The notes under the pieces were generated by a model, which saw nothing but the letters and a program-made list of their open reading frames with translations, was not told the origin of the DNA and searched no databases. A stretch of 64,000 nt of DNA from Elymus sibiricus. Lineage: Eukaryota > Streptophyta > Magnoliopsida > Poales > Poaceae. Every line of letters starts with the position of its first letter. Positions within the stretch are counted from its first letter, which is position 1. Below, in pieces: positions 33,954-44,900 of this stretch. The position numbers and the translations under genes were made by a program. The stretch lies in the NCBI GenBank assembly GCA_039707655.1, contig CM077665.1, positions 289,668,205 through 289,732,204 of the forward strand, in the 5' to 3' direction.

Positions 33954-34615
33954 ATTTGTTTGACACGAGAAAAATCTACATGTGTCCTCCGTGAGAAGGG
34001 AAGAGAAGGAGTTTGATTTCTCTCATGCGCCGGGAAAAAGATGATGCGGGCGTGCCAGTGTACCGAAGTACACAAAGAAAACAAAGAGATGGGAACAGTA
34101 TTTTATTAACCTCAAGGATAACAAATACAATTCCCGATATGCGCTCCGTGGCCTACTAGCGCGGCCAGCCTGACTAGCGACGTGCGGTCTCCTGGTTCCC
34201 GGGGCCTCGGAAGGCTCCCGGTTAATTACTCCCGCGGGTTGCTCCGCGAGAAACCTCCGATTAAGCCATGTGGTCGTCTTCATCGTCTTCGCTTCACATT
34301 CTCCATGCATGATGATGATGGTGTGTATGTGTGTGGTGTGGGCGGCGGCTAAGCCCGTGTCCTCGTCGGTACACGTGCCGCTCAAAACATGACTTTTTGC
34401 TAGCCACATTCGCCCTCGCCATCGCGCCTCATCGGTCTTGATAGCGTTGATATTGGTGTTGGAGTAGCATGGGTCCTGCTTGGTTCGGATTTCTTGACGA
34501 CTGGTAGCGGCTGCGTCGGGGTATGCAAGGGGTTCGCCTTGCGGGAGCATTGATTGTGGAGACCGGCGTCGGTGTAAAACCAACACACACTCGCATCGGC
34601 ATTGCCGGTGTGGGT

Positions 34616-35920
34616 GGCATCTCGTCTCAGCTAGACGCCGTATTCAGTGGTCTGCTAAGACAAGGATTGCGCCGTCTGTACACCATGAAGGGTGCACCTT
34701 GTCTCGACCGGACGCCGTATTCGGTGGTCCGTCAAGACAAGAGAAACACATCACGATGCCGAATAAAGGAGTCATTATAGAGGGGCGTGGTTGATGCCCC
34801 GTCTCAGCTAGACGCCGTATTCGGTGGTCTGCTAGGACAAGGATCACACTGCCTGTACGCCATGAAGGGTGCACCTTGCCTCGACTGGACGCCGTATTCG
34901 GTGGTCCGTCAAGACAAAGGAAACACATCGTGATCGTGATGCTGAAGAAGGGGGACATCATGGAGGGGCATCATTGATGCCTCGTCTCAGCTAGATGCCG
35001 TATTCGGTGGTCTGCTAAGACAAGGATCACACCACCTGACGCCGTGACCTGTACGCCATGAAGGGTGCACCTTGTCTCGACTGGACGCCATATTCGGTGG
35101 TCCGTCAAGACAAAGGGAACACATCGCGATGCCAAAGAAAGGTGTGGTCGTGGAGGGGCGTAGTTGATGCCTCGTCTCAGCTAGACGCCGTATTCGGTGG
35201 TCTGCTAAGACAAGGATCACATTGCCTGACGCCGTGACCTGTACACCATGAAGGGTGCACCTTGTCTCGACTGGACGCCGTATTCGGTGGTCCGTCAAGA
35301 CAAAGGAAACACATCGCGATGCCGAAGAAAGGTGTGGTCATGGAGGGGCGTGCTTGATGCCTCGTCTCAGCTAGACGCCGTATTCGGTGGTCTGCTAAGA
35401 CAAGGATCACACTGCCTGACGCCATGACCTGTACACCATGAAGGGTGCACCTTGTCTCGACTGGACGCCGTATTCGGTGGTCCGTCAAGACAAAGGAAAC
35501 ACATCCCAGTGTCGAAGAAAGCTGTTGTCGTGGAAGGGCGTGGTTGATGCCTTGTCTCAGCTAGACGCCGTATTCGGTGGTATGCTAAGATAAGGATCAC
35601 ACTGCCTGCCGCCGTGACCTGTACACCATGAAGTGTGCACCTTGTCTCGACTGGACGCCGTATTCGGTGGTCCGTCAAGACAAAGGAAACACATCCCAAT
35701 GTCGAAGAAAGCTGCCGTCGTGGAAGGGCGTGGTTGATGCCTCGTCTCAGCTAGACGCCGTATTCGGTGGTCTGCTAAGACAAGGATCACACTGCCTGCC
35801 GCCGTGACCTGTACACCATGGACATGTAGGCCGCCATAGTAGAGCACCGGTGGAGGCATGAAGGAGCAGAGTAGATGCCTTGTCTCAGCTAGACGCCGTA
35901 TTCGGTGGTCTGCCGAGACA
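34616..35920. repeat. 190-bp tandem array in the E 5' LTR
   Basis: Same unit number and order as in the left LTR, including the shorter last unit. It therefore predates insertion and was copied during reverse transcription. Confidence 0.9.
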
Positions 35921-36426
35921 AAGATCATGCCGCCCGTACGCCTAGGCCGCCATGGTCGAGCACCGGAGCTAGTGGCTGGACTGCATCGGCGTAGTCTTCA
36001 GGTCCAATGAAGTCGTCTCCGGCGGCGACGGTGGGATCACACGAACGTTGTCTCCGATGACGACTCCGTGTAGTGTATGCATGCTGGATGTGAGAGAGAC
36101 AAAAGAATTAGCCGATCGTCTCACCTGTCGGAAACACGAGTTTGGTGTTCATGACGGCGAGATCCTTGCCGCCCTTGTATGGATGGAAGTCGATCCCCTT
36201 CTGTGCCTTGGATGCCTCCGGCCGGATGCGTTTGTACGCCTCGAGAGAGATGCGATCCTCTCCTTCTCCTCCTTGCTTCGCCCCCGTCTTCTCTTCGTGC
36301 CTTCTCTTCTCCTGATCTTCGTGCCTTCTCCTTGTGCCTTAGTTCTTCTCTCGCTGGGTGTCCTGCGTAATGTCCGGCGGTGTTGCTAGCTGCTGCGTGA
36401 GTTGTGGCCGAGACGTGGTGGCTCCT

Positions 36427-36437
36427 GTATTTATAGG
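36427..36437 (-). promoter_or_regulatory. TATA box of the element E 5' LTR
   Basis: CCTATAAATAC on the minus strand in a GC-rich setting, about 620 bp inside the LTR start. Confidence 0.6.
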
Positions 36438-37055
36438 ACGGGAGGGCTGGGCGCTGTACGCAGCCGCCGCTGATTCCTTCCTTCTATTCTTCTTCTTGAT
36501 GTCCAAGTCTGCACAAAGAAAAGGAAACAAACCAATACATACCTTGTTGCTTCCAGCATGCCTTTCAACAGAAATCAACGAGGTCGGTTGAGTCTTTGGT
36601 TTTCTATCTTGGTAGCTTGCCAATTATACGAGCACACATCCGGCTGCTCCCGTGCATGTAATTAACTTGCACCGGGTATTCGGATACGTATGTGTGCCCT
36701 TGCCGACCGGCCGTAGATAACCAAATACATACATATATGATGTATACATACGAACGGGTATTCGGGTATGTACGCACGCGAACTTGGCGGCCGGTCGGGA
36801 TACCCGAATACGTATACGTACAAAGCTAGACTACTACATCTAGCCTACGTGCATGTGGCCAGGACGTGCGCATGCACACGTATTTCTTGCACCAACATTT
36901 CAAGCACGTGCATGTGCAAGAACGTGGTCAGCTTGCCATGCATGCTTGTGCCATGCTAAATGAATTTTGCCTTTGTATATATAGCCTGCATCAAAAACTT
37001 ATTAAAAAATATATTCTTTTATGCAACAGTGGACAAAAACTCGTCGAACAACCAA

Positions 37056-37752
37056 GGAGGATGAACCGATTGATCAAAAAGTTTATCGATCTATGATTGG
37101 TTCATTACTATATCTATGTGCCTCTCGTCCCGATATTATGCTCAGCGTTTGCATGTCTGCTAGATATCAAGCTGCACCTAAAGAGTGTCATCTTTTGGCC
37201 GTGAAACGTATTGTGAGATATTTGATACAAACACCAAACTTTGGCATTTGGTATCCCAAAGGATCTTCCTTTAACCTTGTTGGCTATTCCGATTCGGATT
37301 ATGCTGGTGACAAGGTTGATAGAAAATCCACCTCGGGTACTTGTCAATTTTTAGGTAGATCTCCTGTATCTTGGTCCTCCAAGAAACAAAACTCGGTATC
37401 TCTATCTACTGCCGAAGCTGAATATATTGCTGTTGGATCTTGTTGTGCACAATTATTATGGATGACACAAACGCTTAAGGATTACGGAATCCATGTTAGA
37501 AATGTTTCATTACTTTGTGACAATGAAAGTGCTATTAAAATTGGTCATAATCCTGTGTACAATTCTCGAACAAAACATATTCAAGTTAGACATCATTTCA
37601 TTCGTGATTATATTGCCAAAGGAGATATCAATCTTAAGCATGTTCGCACTAACAAGCAATTGGCCGATATCTTTACCAAACCACTGGATGAGAAAACATT
37701 TTGCTATTTGAGGAGTGAGTTGAACATCATTGATGCTTCAAACTTGAGCTAG
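37056..37752 (+). pseudogene. Element D polyprotein part 3: end of RT and RNase H
   Basis: Resumes in phase after E and its second TSD copy. It has the Copia block YRSMIGSLLYLCASRPDI and the RNase H motifs YSDSDYAGD, STAEAEYIA and LCDNESAI, ending at TAG 37750. The frame upstream of 37051 reads into the E LTR and is an artefact of the insertion. Confidence 0.9.
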
Positions 37753-39674
37753 ACTCACTCGGATGCATGCAAGGGCATGAGCCTTCTTGACATTTCCATG
37801 AAGCACTAACATGTTATCTTATGCCATGGAATTCTATGCTCCCTTGTATTGCATCTAATCTTTTGTAGGTACTTGGAAGAACTTCATTCCACAAGATTGC
37901 CCTCAACTCAAATCATAAGCAATCTTGTCATGACCAAGTATCCACAATCCCTCTTGGTGATGGAAGAAGAAGATAACTCAACCATATCCTTGACATATAC
38001 TTGATGTGATCATTGCTAAATCTTTATTGGTATCATGTCAAATGGATATATCTATTGCTCTTCCTTGCATGACTAACCTATGTAGGTGACAAGTGTACTC
38101 AAACGAGAAGGTTTGACCCCAACTCAAGATGATCTTCATCAACCTCGAGCATCCTCAACAAGTTCACCTACAAGCCTCGTCATCAACATCACTCAAAGGT
38201 ATGCACTCATATCCTTGAAAAGGCTTTACTCTAAGTCATGAGCTAAAGCAACTCAAGTGATATGAAGACATTAAAATGCTTAATCGAAAAATGGTAACCC
38301 CATTTTGAGCTTAACGTAGAGTATGACCTATGGTCAAGTATTCTTGCTTGGCTCCTAAGTCAATATACTCTAATATAGGTGACCTAGTCACCGCCCATCA
38401 TCTAGTTAAGTATTTTGGATGGTTCACTTTCTATTTTGCGAAGACTTCTTGGAACCACTCAAATCTTCTCTAGTTGATATCCCTCTGTAAAAACTTTCAC
38501 ATTCCCTTTGAATTTTATTTTATTTTAAACAGAAACTTGGTATCTTATTTTTTTTCTGTTTTAGTCGCTTTTGCCTCGGAGCCGCCGATACATATATCTC
38601 GGTTCTACCGACATTGCAGATAAGCTGCACCACAAAATCTCGGTACCACCGATTTATCTGTCTCGGAGTCACCGATTTGTTATTTATGTTCGCAGTTGTG
38701 AATTTATGTTTCTTTTGTAGTCTTTTAAGCAATAATTCTGTTACTTCGATGATCCCGTTTCAAAAAAAATTCGGGGCAGAATAAGAAAAGATAATCTTAG
38801 GGAGAGAAATTCTTCTCAATGATTCCCTCAGTTTTCATTTCCATGAACCCTACATTCAATGACCCTTGTTCTCAAGGATCCCTTCCTATCAATGATCCCT
38901 GTATCTATTCCTGTGTTTGACCTTTTTGGAAATTAATGCCAAAGGGGGAGAATACCAAAGCTTCATGCTAAAGAGGAAGATACATGCTTATGCAAAGGGG
39001 GAGATATGATCAAGGGGGAGGGCCAATATCATAAACAAGGGGAGAATATCAAAGTAGGGGGAGAAAAAATTCAACATCTAAGATGAGTTGGAAGTTTACT
39101 TTTCTCACCCTATCCAATCCCAATATCTACATGCTGAGATTCAGGGGGGAGAGGATGTTCTAATATTGTCATATCTAAGGGGAGAAAGAAATAATTTCGG
39201 AGACATATCAATCTTAAGAAATACTATCTTCTATATGTTCTCCATATCTTGGTATTTTTGAGTTCTATTGCCTTGTTGATTGGTTGAATACTCTTGTGTT
39301 TCCTAACATTGTTTTCTCAAGTGTATTTCTACTACAAGAATGCTCAAGAACTCAAGGTAAGTATTTGCATCACATCTTTGGTCAAGATGATCCCTTGCTT
39401 CTTGCACATATTGTTTGCAAGAGTGAAGTCTTGAACAAAGATACATCCCATTCCTACATATTTGATGCATATAGCCAAGATACATATGACTTACTATATC
39501 CCTTCCACTACATGTGTGTCTATGCATTCCAAAGCAACTATCCTTTAAAGGAATCACACATTTAGGGGGATCAAATCTAAGTCATGTATCTCTCAAAGTC
39601 TTCACTATATCCATGTATATCTTTATTTGAAGCTTTGATTGTATGTTGTCATCAATTACCAAAAAGGGGGAGAT
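37753..39674 (+). other. Element D 3' internal region with reiterated G-rich tracts and PPT
   Basis: 1.9 kb without a convincing ORF; no envelope-like ORF was seen. Between about 38940 and 39180, and again at 39564, the tracts AAGGGGGAGA, CAAGGGGGAGGG, AAGGGGAGAA, TAGGGGGAGA and CAGGGGGGAGAGG recur. The functional PPT AAAAAGGGGGAGAT (39661-39674) abuts the 3' LTR. Four diverged copies of the LTR palindrome (TCGGTACCACCGA type) occur at about 38578-38685. Multiple PPTs are known from Sireviruses. Confidence 0.75.
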
Positions 39675-41215
39675 TGAAAGCACAACATGCTCCCTTGGTG
39701 GTTTTGATAATTCATGACAACATACATTGTCTCTTGGACTAACACTTTTACCTAGTGTATTTCAGATATAGTCCACAGAGAGGGCTGGCAAAAGGATTGT
39801 GGAGATTGTGGAAATACCCCAAGATGCAAGGAAATGGATTGGCAAAGCTTCAAGCAAGAGGACTCTACATTTTACATTTGTGAGAAATCACTTTGAGTCC
39901 ATAGGAAAGCCAATACTATTAAAAGGGGGTAAGGTTTTGATTGGTGAACAAAATGCTCATACGTGCACAAGTGATAGTCACCAAAAACACCCACAAGCTC
40001 TTACACAAAGTCTATCCATAGCCAAATATTCAAAATCGGTGCAACCAACACTTTCTACTCGGTGCCACCGATTCTCAAACTCAGACAGACTCAGCCAAAC
40101 CCTAGCCACTTCGGTGCAACCGATTCCATTCCGGTGCCATCGAGTTTAGGTTGCCAACTTTCTGTTACGCAAATTCACAATATCGGTACCACCAAGATTG
40201 TTGGATCGGCGTCACCGAGAATGTCAATCTGACCGTTGGTCACCTTATCGGTGCAACCGAGTTTCCTATATCGGTCTCACCGAGATTCAAAAGTTACCAC
40301 CTTTTGGTCACTTCGGTACCACCGAGATTAACACATCGGTGTCACCGAGTTGGTCATTTTGTGTGTAACGGTTGGATTTTTGGGGATGCCTATATATACC
40401 CCTTCACCACCACCTACTCGAAAGAGAAGCACTCAGAACTATTCCATACTTGCCCCATCCAGTTTTCTGAGAGAGAGCCACCTACCCTTGTGTTGAGGTC
40501 AAGATCTTCCACTCCAACCATATGGATCTTGATTTCTAGCCTCCCCAAGTTGCTTTCTACCAATCCCATCTCTTCCACCAAGCCAAATCTGTGAGAGAGT
40601 GATTGTGTGTTGAGGAGTCTATCATCTTGAAGCACAAGAGCAAGGAGTTCATCGTCATTACCGAGCCTATTACCTTTTGGAGGGTGGTGCCTCCTAGATT
40701 GGTTAGGTGTCGCTTGGGAGCCTCCTACTTCGTGTTGTGGAGTTGAACGAAGAAGTTTGTAAGTGCAAGGAGATCGCCTACTTCGTGAAGATCTACCCAT
40801 AATGAGGCTAGTCCTTCGTGGACGGAAGTCGTTATGGAATAGTCAAGGTTGCTACTTCGTGGACCCTTATAGGTGGAGCCCTCTGTGGACTCTCGCGACA
40901 GTTACCCTCTGTGGGTTGAAGACTCCATAAACGTGGACGTACGATAGCACCACCTATCGGAACCACGGGAAAAATCTTTGCGTCTCCAATTGCGTTTGAT
41001 CTCCATATCTCTACTCTTTACTTCATGTGCAATGTCTTTACTTTCCGCTGCCATATTTGTTGACATGCATGTGTAGGGCTGTTAGACTTGCTAGACTTGC
41101 TATAACTGTTAAAATCTGCCAACCAATTAACTTGGGAAAAGGTTAGGTTTTAAATTCCTGCTAGTAGTCTATTCACCCCCCCCCCCCCTCTAGACACTCT
41201 TCTAGTGATCCCTCA
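39675..41215 (+). repeat. Element D 3' LTR
   Basis: Starts TGAAAGCACAACATGC right after the PPT and ends CTAGTGATCCCTCA, followed by the TSD CCCGT. Nearly identical to 11082-12619. Confidence 0.92.
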
Positions 41216-41980
41216 CCCGTGAAAATGTGATATTAAGGAAATACCAGAACCGAGGCACATGTTGAAAACAAGATTTCTAAAGAACTTACTTCTGTGGTGC
41301 AGGGTAAGCCCGAGGTGATCGTTCTAAAGGCCACAAATCTTTTAGAAGCTCTTGGGGTGAAATGGAAGCCCGGTCGATGGGCGTCGTGGCCTGGCTTAGC
41401 ATCGGTCGCCTTGCGTCTTTTGACATTTGGTAGCCTTGGCTAGGGGAGATGGCTCACCGACATCCGAGGTGGGTACCGCGTCCTTCGCTCTGGCATCTAG
41501 CTGCGGCAAGGCGATACTGATCTTGACGTGCCGATCCTCACTGTTGGATCCGACATTCGAGCCCTGGCTGCCTTGGCTGGAAGGCTTAGTGATGTTTCCT
41601 GGGATGACCACGCCCGTGGAGGCCCTTGTGCTCTTGGTATTGACCGGGCCCGAGGACTTATACACGAATAGAAGTCGAGCCATAACAAGACCCTATGGGG
41701 CCTTCGGATGGGGAGCAGGCGACTTGACCTTGATCGAGAAGGAAACCCACTTCTGCATCATACGAAAGCAGAAGAGTTCAATTAGATCAATTTACAAAGC
41801 CTCATCCAATACCTCGGATAAAAGGAACATGTAATCATACCTCGTTACGCCGTTGTCGTCCTCGTCGGCCTTGAAGGTCACTGTCTTTCCTCGGAACAGG
41901 AGGGATTGCAATTCTCTCATGGATCTTTTCTCTTAAAGATCACCTTGGATGGCCTGGGTGGTGTCATACTCCCCGGTGTA
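41216..41980 (+). mobile_element. Host Tat element, segment 3
   Basis: Lies between D and B. On the minus strand it carries the middle of the degenerate antisense ORF (Ser/Gly/Pro-rich, for example 41396-41683, and the stretch GKTVTFKADEDDNGVTRY near 41890-41840). Stops and shifts are present. Confidence 0.6.
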
Positions 41981-44900
41981 TGATACGTCTCCAACGTATC
42001 TATAATTTATTAAGTATTCATGCCATATTTACAAAAAAATTATATGGTTTTGGTATGATTTGCATGCAACTAACCCGGACTGACGTTGTTTTCAGCAGAA
42101 CTACCGTGGTGTTATTTTTTGTGAAGAAATAAAAGTTCTCCAAATGCAACGAAACTTTGTGAGGATTTTTTTGGAACAAAACAGGCACTAGAAGCTTCGT
42201 GGGAGGGCCAGAAGAGCCACGATGTGGCCACAACCCACCAGGGTGTGCCAGCCCCCTCCGGCGCGCCCTCGTGTCTTGTGGGCCCCTCGTGGCCCATTTC
42301 GCGCCGTCGCCTGGCAAGGGTCTCCTGTCCCTATCGGGATCGAGGCGCCCGATCCGTCGCGTTGACCGCACGAGGGGCCGCGTGGGCCACCGGTCCGCAG
42401 GGGCCAGGCCACTCCATCGCCTCGTCCGGCCTTCCTCTCCTTCGTGTGGGCCGAAGCCCATGGTGAGCGCCCCCTAAGCCCCGCCCTAGGCACGTTTTTA
42501 TATCCAGCGCTCGGAGATTCAGCCCGTTGTGTTTTTTTTTTCTATGAGCGAATTTAGTAATTATCTATTGCATTGCATAATTTCAGAGAAATGTCATATT
42601 TCGCATTGCTCTTAGATAAATAACCGTGCATCGCATGTAACACTTTTATATATGTAAAACGTGTAGAATTTTGTGAAGATTCATAATATCGCACTTTCAT
42701 CCATGATAATAATAATTGACATGCCATTTTCTGTTAATTGCATAATTGTCATGGTTTTGCATTGCGCTTAATTACTTGACCGTGCATCGGGATTTAATCC
42801 AATCATATTTTAAAAATGTTCATATTATCGGCATCGCATTTTCATACATGACAAAATGGTTCATTGTAATATTTGCATTTAACTTGCATTTATAATTGCT
42901 AAAAGGGGATTAGGCCATAACTTGCATAATTAATTGTGACATATTTCCCTACATGAACCTATGCATATTATATGTGTTTTCGGGGTAGGAAAATCCATAG
43001 AAATTAACTGTGCATTTAGTTTTGTCATTGGAGGAAGTTTGAGTGCATGTCATTTTTGCCATGATGCCCTTTTGTCTATTTCGTGTGATTTAATCCATGC
43101 ATGATATGAAATAATTTTGAACATGAGATATGCCCTTGAACATGTGTGCTAGGCCTGGTATTTTTGGTTGTCATAGAAATGCATGTTTAGGTGTTGTTTT
43201 CTTGTTGCCAACATGCTATAAAAATCTGATGTTTTGAGTGTCCAAAATATTTCTAAGTCTGGAAATCTGTTATTTTGTTGCTATGTTGTCATGTGATTTG
43301 CTAGTGTTCTAGGAGTCTTTTGGTGATGCCACCATGGAGTCTTTTATTAAGCATGTTATGCTCTACCATGTTGTGTCAATAGCTTGCATGAATAGGTTTT
43401 GCATCATAATTAAATCTGTTGCTCAATATGTCAATCTGTTAAAAACTGCTGCTCATGACTAGCCTAATTTTCACTAAGTCTGAGAATCTGTTTTCTTCAA
43501 TATGCCATGTTGTGTTGATGCTTGCCATGAATCTGAGCATAATTTGATGTTGCCATAAAGTAATGATTTGTAGTGCATCATGCCCTCTACCATGCTGTAG
43601 ATTTTCATGTCATTATATGCCCTGTAGCATATAGTTTTACTGCTGTCAATATGCCTCCATGAAATCTGCCATGCTAAAAACTGTTATTTTCACTAAGTCC
43701 TAATCTGCCATATTTTGTTGCCATGTTGTGAGCTTCGTACCATGTGATCCATGACTCTTTTGAGTATTATATGTGAAGATGAAATGATGTGTGTGTTGTA
43801 AGCTACTGCCCCATGCTTAGCTTGTGCATTTTAGAATCTTGTACCTTGTTGTTTTCATGTGTGCAAAACGCTATCTTGCTGTTTTGGGCAGATTTGAACA
43901 AAAACTTGTGTTGCTTGTTGTGGTTGAACCGTAGCTCCGTTTTGAACATGTTGCATATGTAACTTGACTAGAATTCCATGTAGTTTCATAATAACTTGCT
44001 GCATCTATCATTTAACATGTTTGTGGTGGGTGTTTGCATGCATTTGCATTCATGTCATATGCATCTTGCGGATGTCATATCTTTTAGACCGTAGCTCCGT
44101 TTCAAACGTTCTATATATGTAAATCGACTAGAAAGACGTGTAGAATTGCATGGTTCACTTTATTTTGCTGTTTAACAAATATAAAACCTGATTAGTTCAG
44201 ATCTGGACCAATTTCGAAATTAACATATGGGGTCATTTCGGAAATGCTACATGTTGTTTCCGGCCTCATTTAATATGCCTAGATTTGTAGTTTACTTATG
44301 CTTCACCTCTTGCCATGTTTAACAACATTTAATATTGTTGTGTACCTAAACGAGAGTGAACTAAATATTCAAATGTGGAGTTTCGTCAATATGCAACTCG
44401 TTGCATATTGAGCTTCACTAATGTGTAGTGTTTGTTTGTTGTGATTGCCATGCCTTGCATATTTAAACCGGACATGCATCATAATTGCTGCGCATCATGT
44501 CATGCATTTGTTGTGGTGTTCCCGTGTGTTGATTGTTGTTTCCGATTGCTTCTTCTCGATAGAGTTCCGAAACCGCTTCAGAGTGTGAGGATCCGTTCGT
44601 CTACGTTGCTTCGCCTTCTTCATGGACTCGTTCTTCTTCCAAGCGGGATCTCAGGCAAGATGATCATTTCCCTGGATACCATTACTATCATTGCCATGCT
44701 AGTTGTCTCGTTTCTATCGCTGTCTCGCTACCTACCATTTGTATGTCAAGCCTCCCAAATTGCCATGAAAAGCCTCTAACCCCTCCACGTCCCAGCAAAC
44801 ATTGTTTGGCTATGTTACCGCTTGCTCAGCCCTTCTTATAGCGTTGCTAGTTGCAGGTGCAAGCTCTTTCCATGTGCAACATGGATATCCTTTTGTTATA

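Larger units (their letters stand above)
15922..37050 (-). mobile_element. Element E: giant Tat/Ogre-like Gypsy retrotransposon nested in D
   Basis: Perfect TSD ACCAA (15917-15921, 37051-37055). LTR ends are TGTTTGAC...TCGAACA. Without LINE F the element is about 18.4 kb, with LTRs of about 3.1 kb. Coding on the minus strand in order: extra ORF1, gag with a CX2HX4HX4C finger, protease, RT, RNase H, a second RNase H domain and integrase. An ORF upstream of gag together with a dual RNase H is the signature of Tat-lineage elements such as Ogre (established knowledge). At least five stops and one frame change make this copy defective. Confidence 0.9.
33957..37050 (-). repeat. Element E 5' LTR (3094 bp)
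   Basis: Intact copy, TGTTTGACACG...GTCGAACA on the plus strand. It contains the tandem array (34616-35920) and a minus-strand TATA box (36427-36437), so the array lies in the transcribed R-U5 part. Confidence 0.92.
11082..41215 (+). mobile_element. Element D: Sirevirus-like Copia retrotransposon
   Basis: The TSD CCCGT is perfect on both sides (11077-11081, 41216-41220). LTRs are 1538 and 1541 bp, beginning TGAAAGCACAACATGC. The PBS TGGTATCAGAGC is complementary to initiator tRNA-Met, and the PPT is AAAAAGGGGGAGAT. The domain order gag, protease, integrase, RT, RNase H is that of Copia. Arrays of the palindrome TCGGTGNCACCGA in the LTR and repeated G-rich tracts upstream of the 3' LTR match features known from the Sirevirus (Maximus) lineage. 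Element E is inserted in the RT/RNase H region. The LTRs differ by only scattered substitutions, so insertion looks fairly recent. Confidence 0.9.

Noticed and set aside
23846..33994. Plus-strand frames opposite the E polyprotein
   Set aside because: Antisense shadows of GC-rich coding sequence.
34023..36389. Same frames in the right LTR
   Set aside because: LTR copy of the above.
37021..37055. Start of the RNase H frame at 37021
   Set aside because: These codons are the end of the E LTR and the TSD, not part of D.
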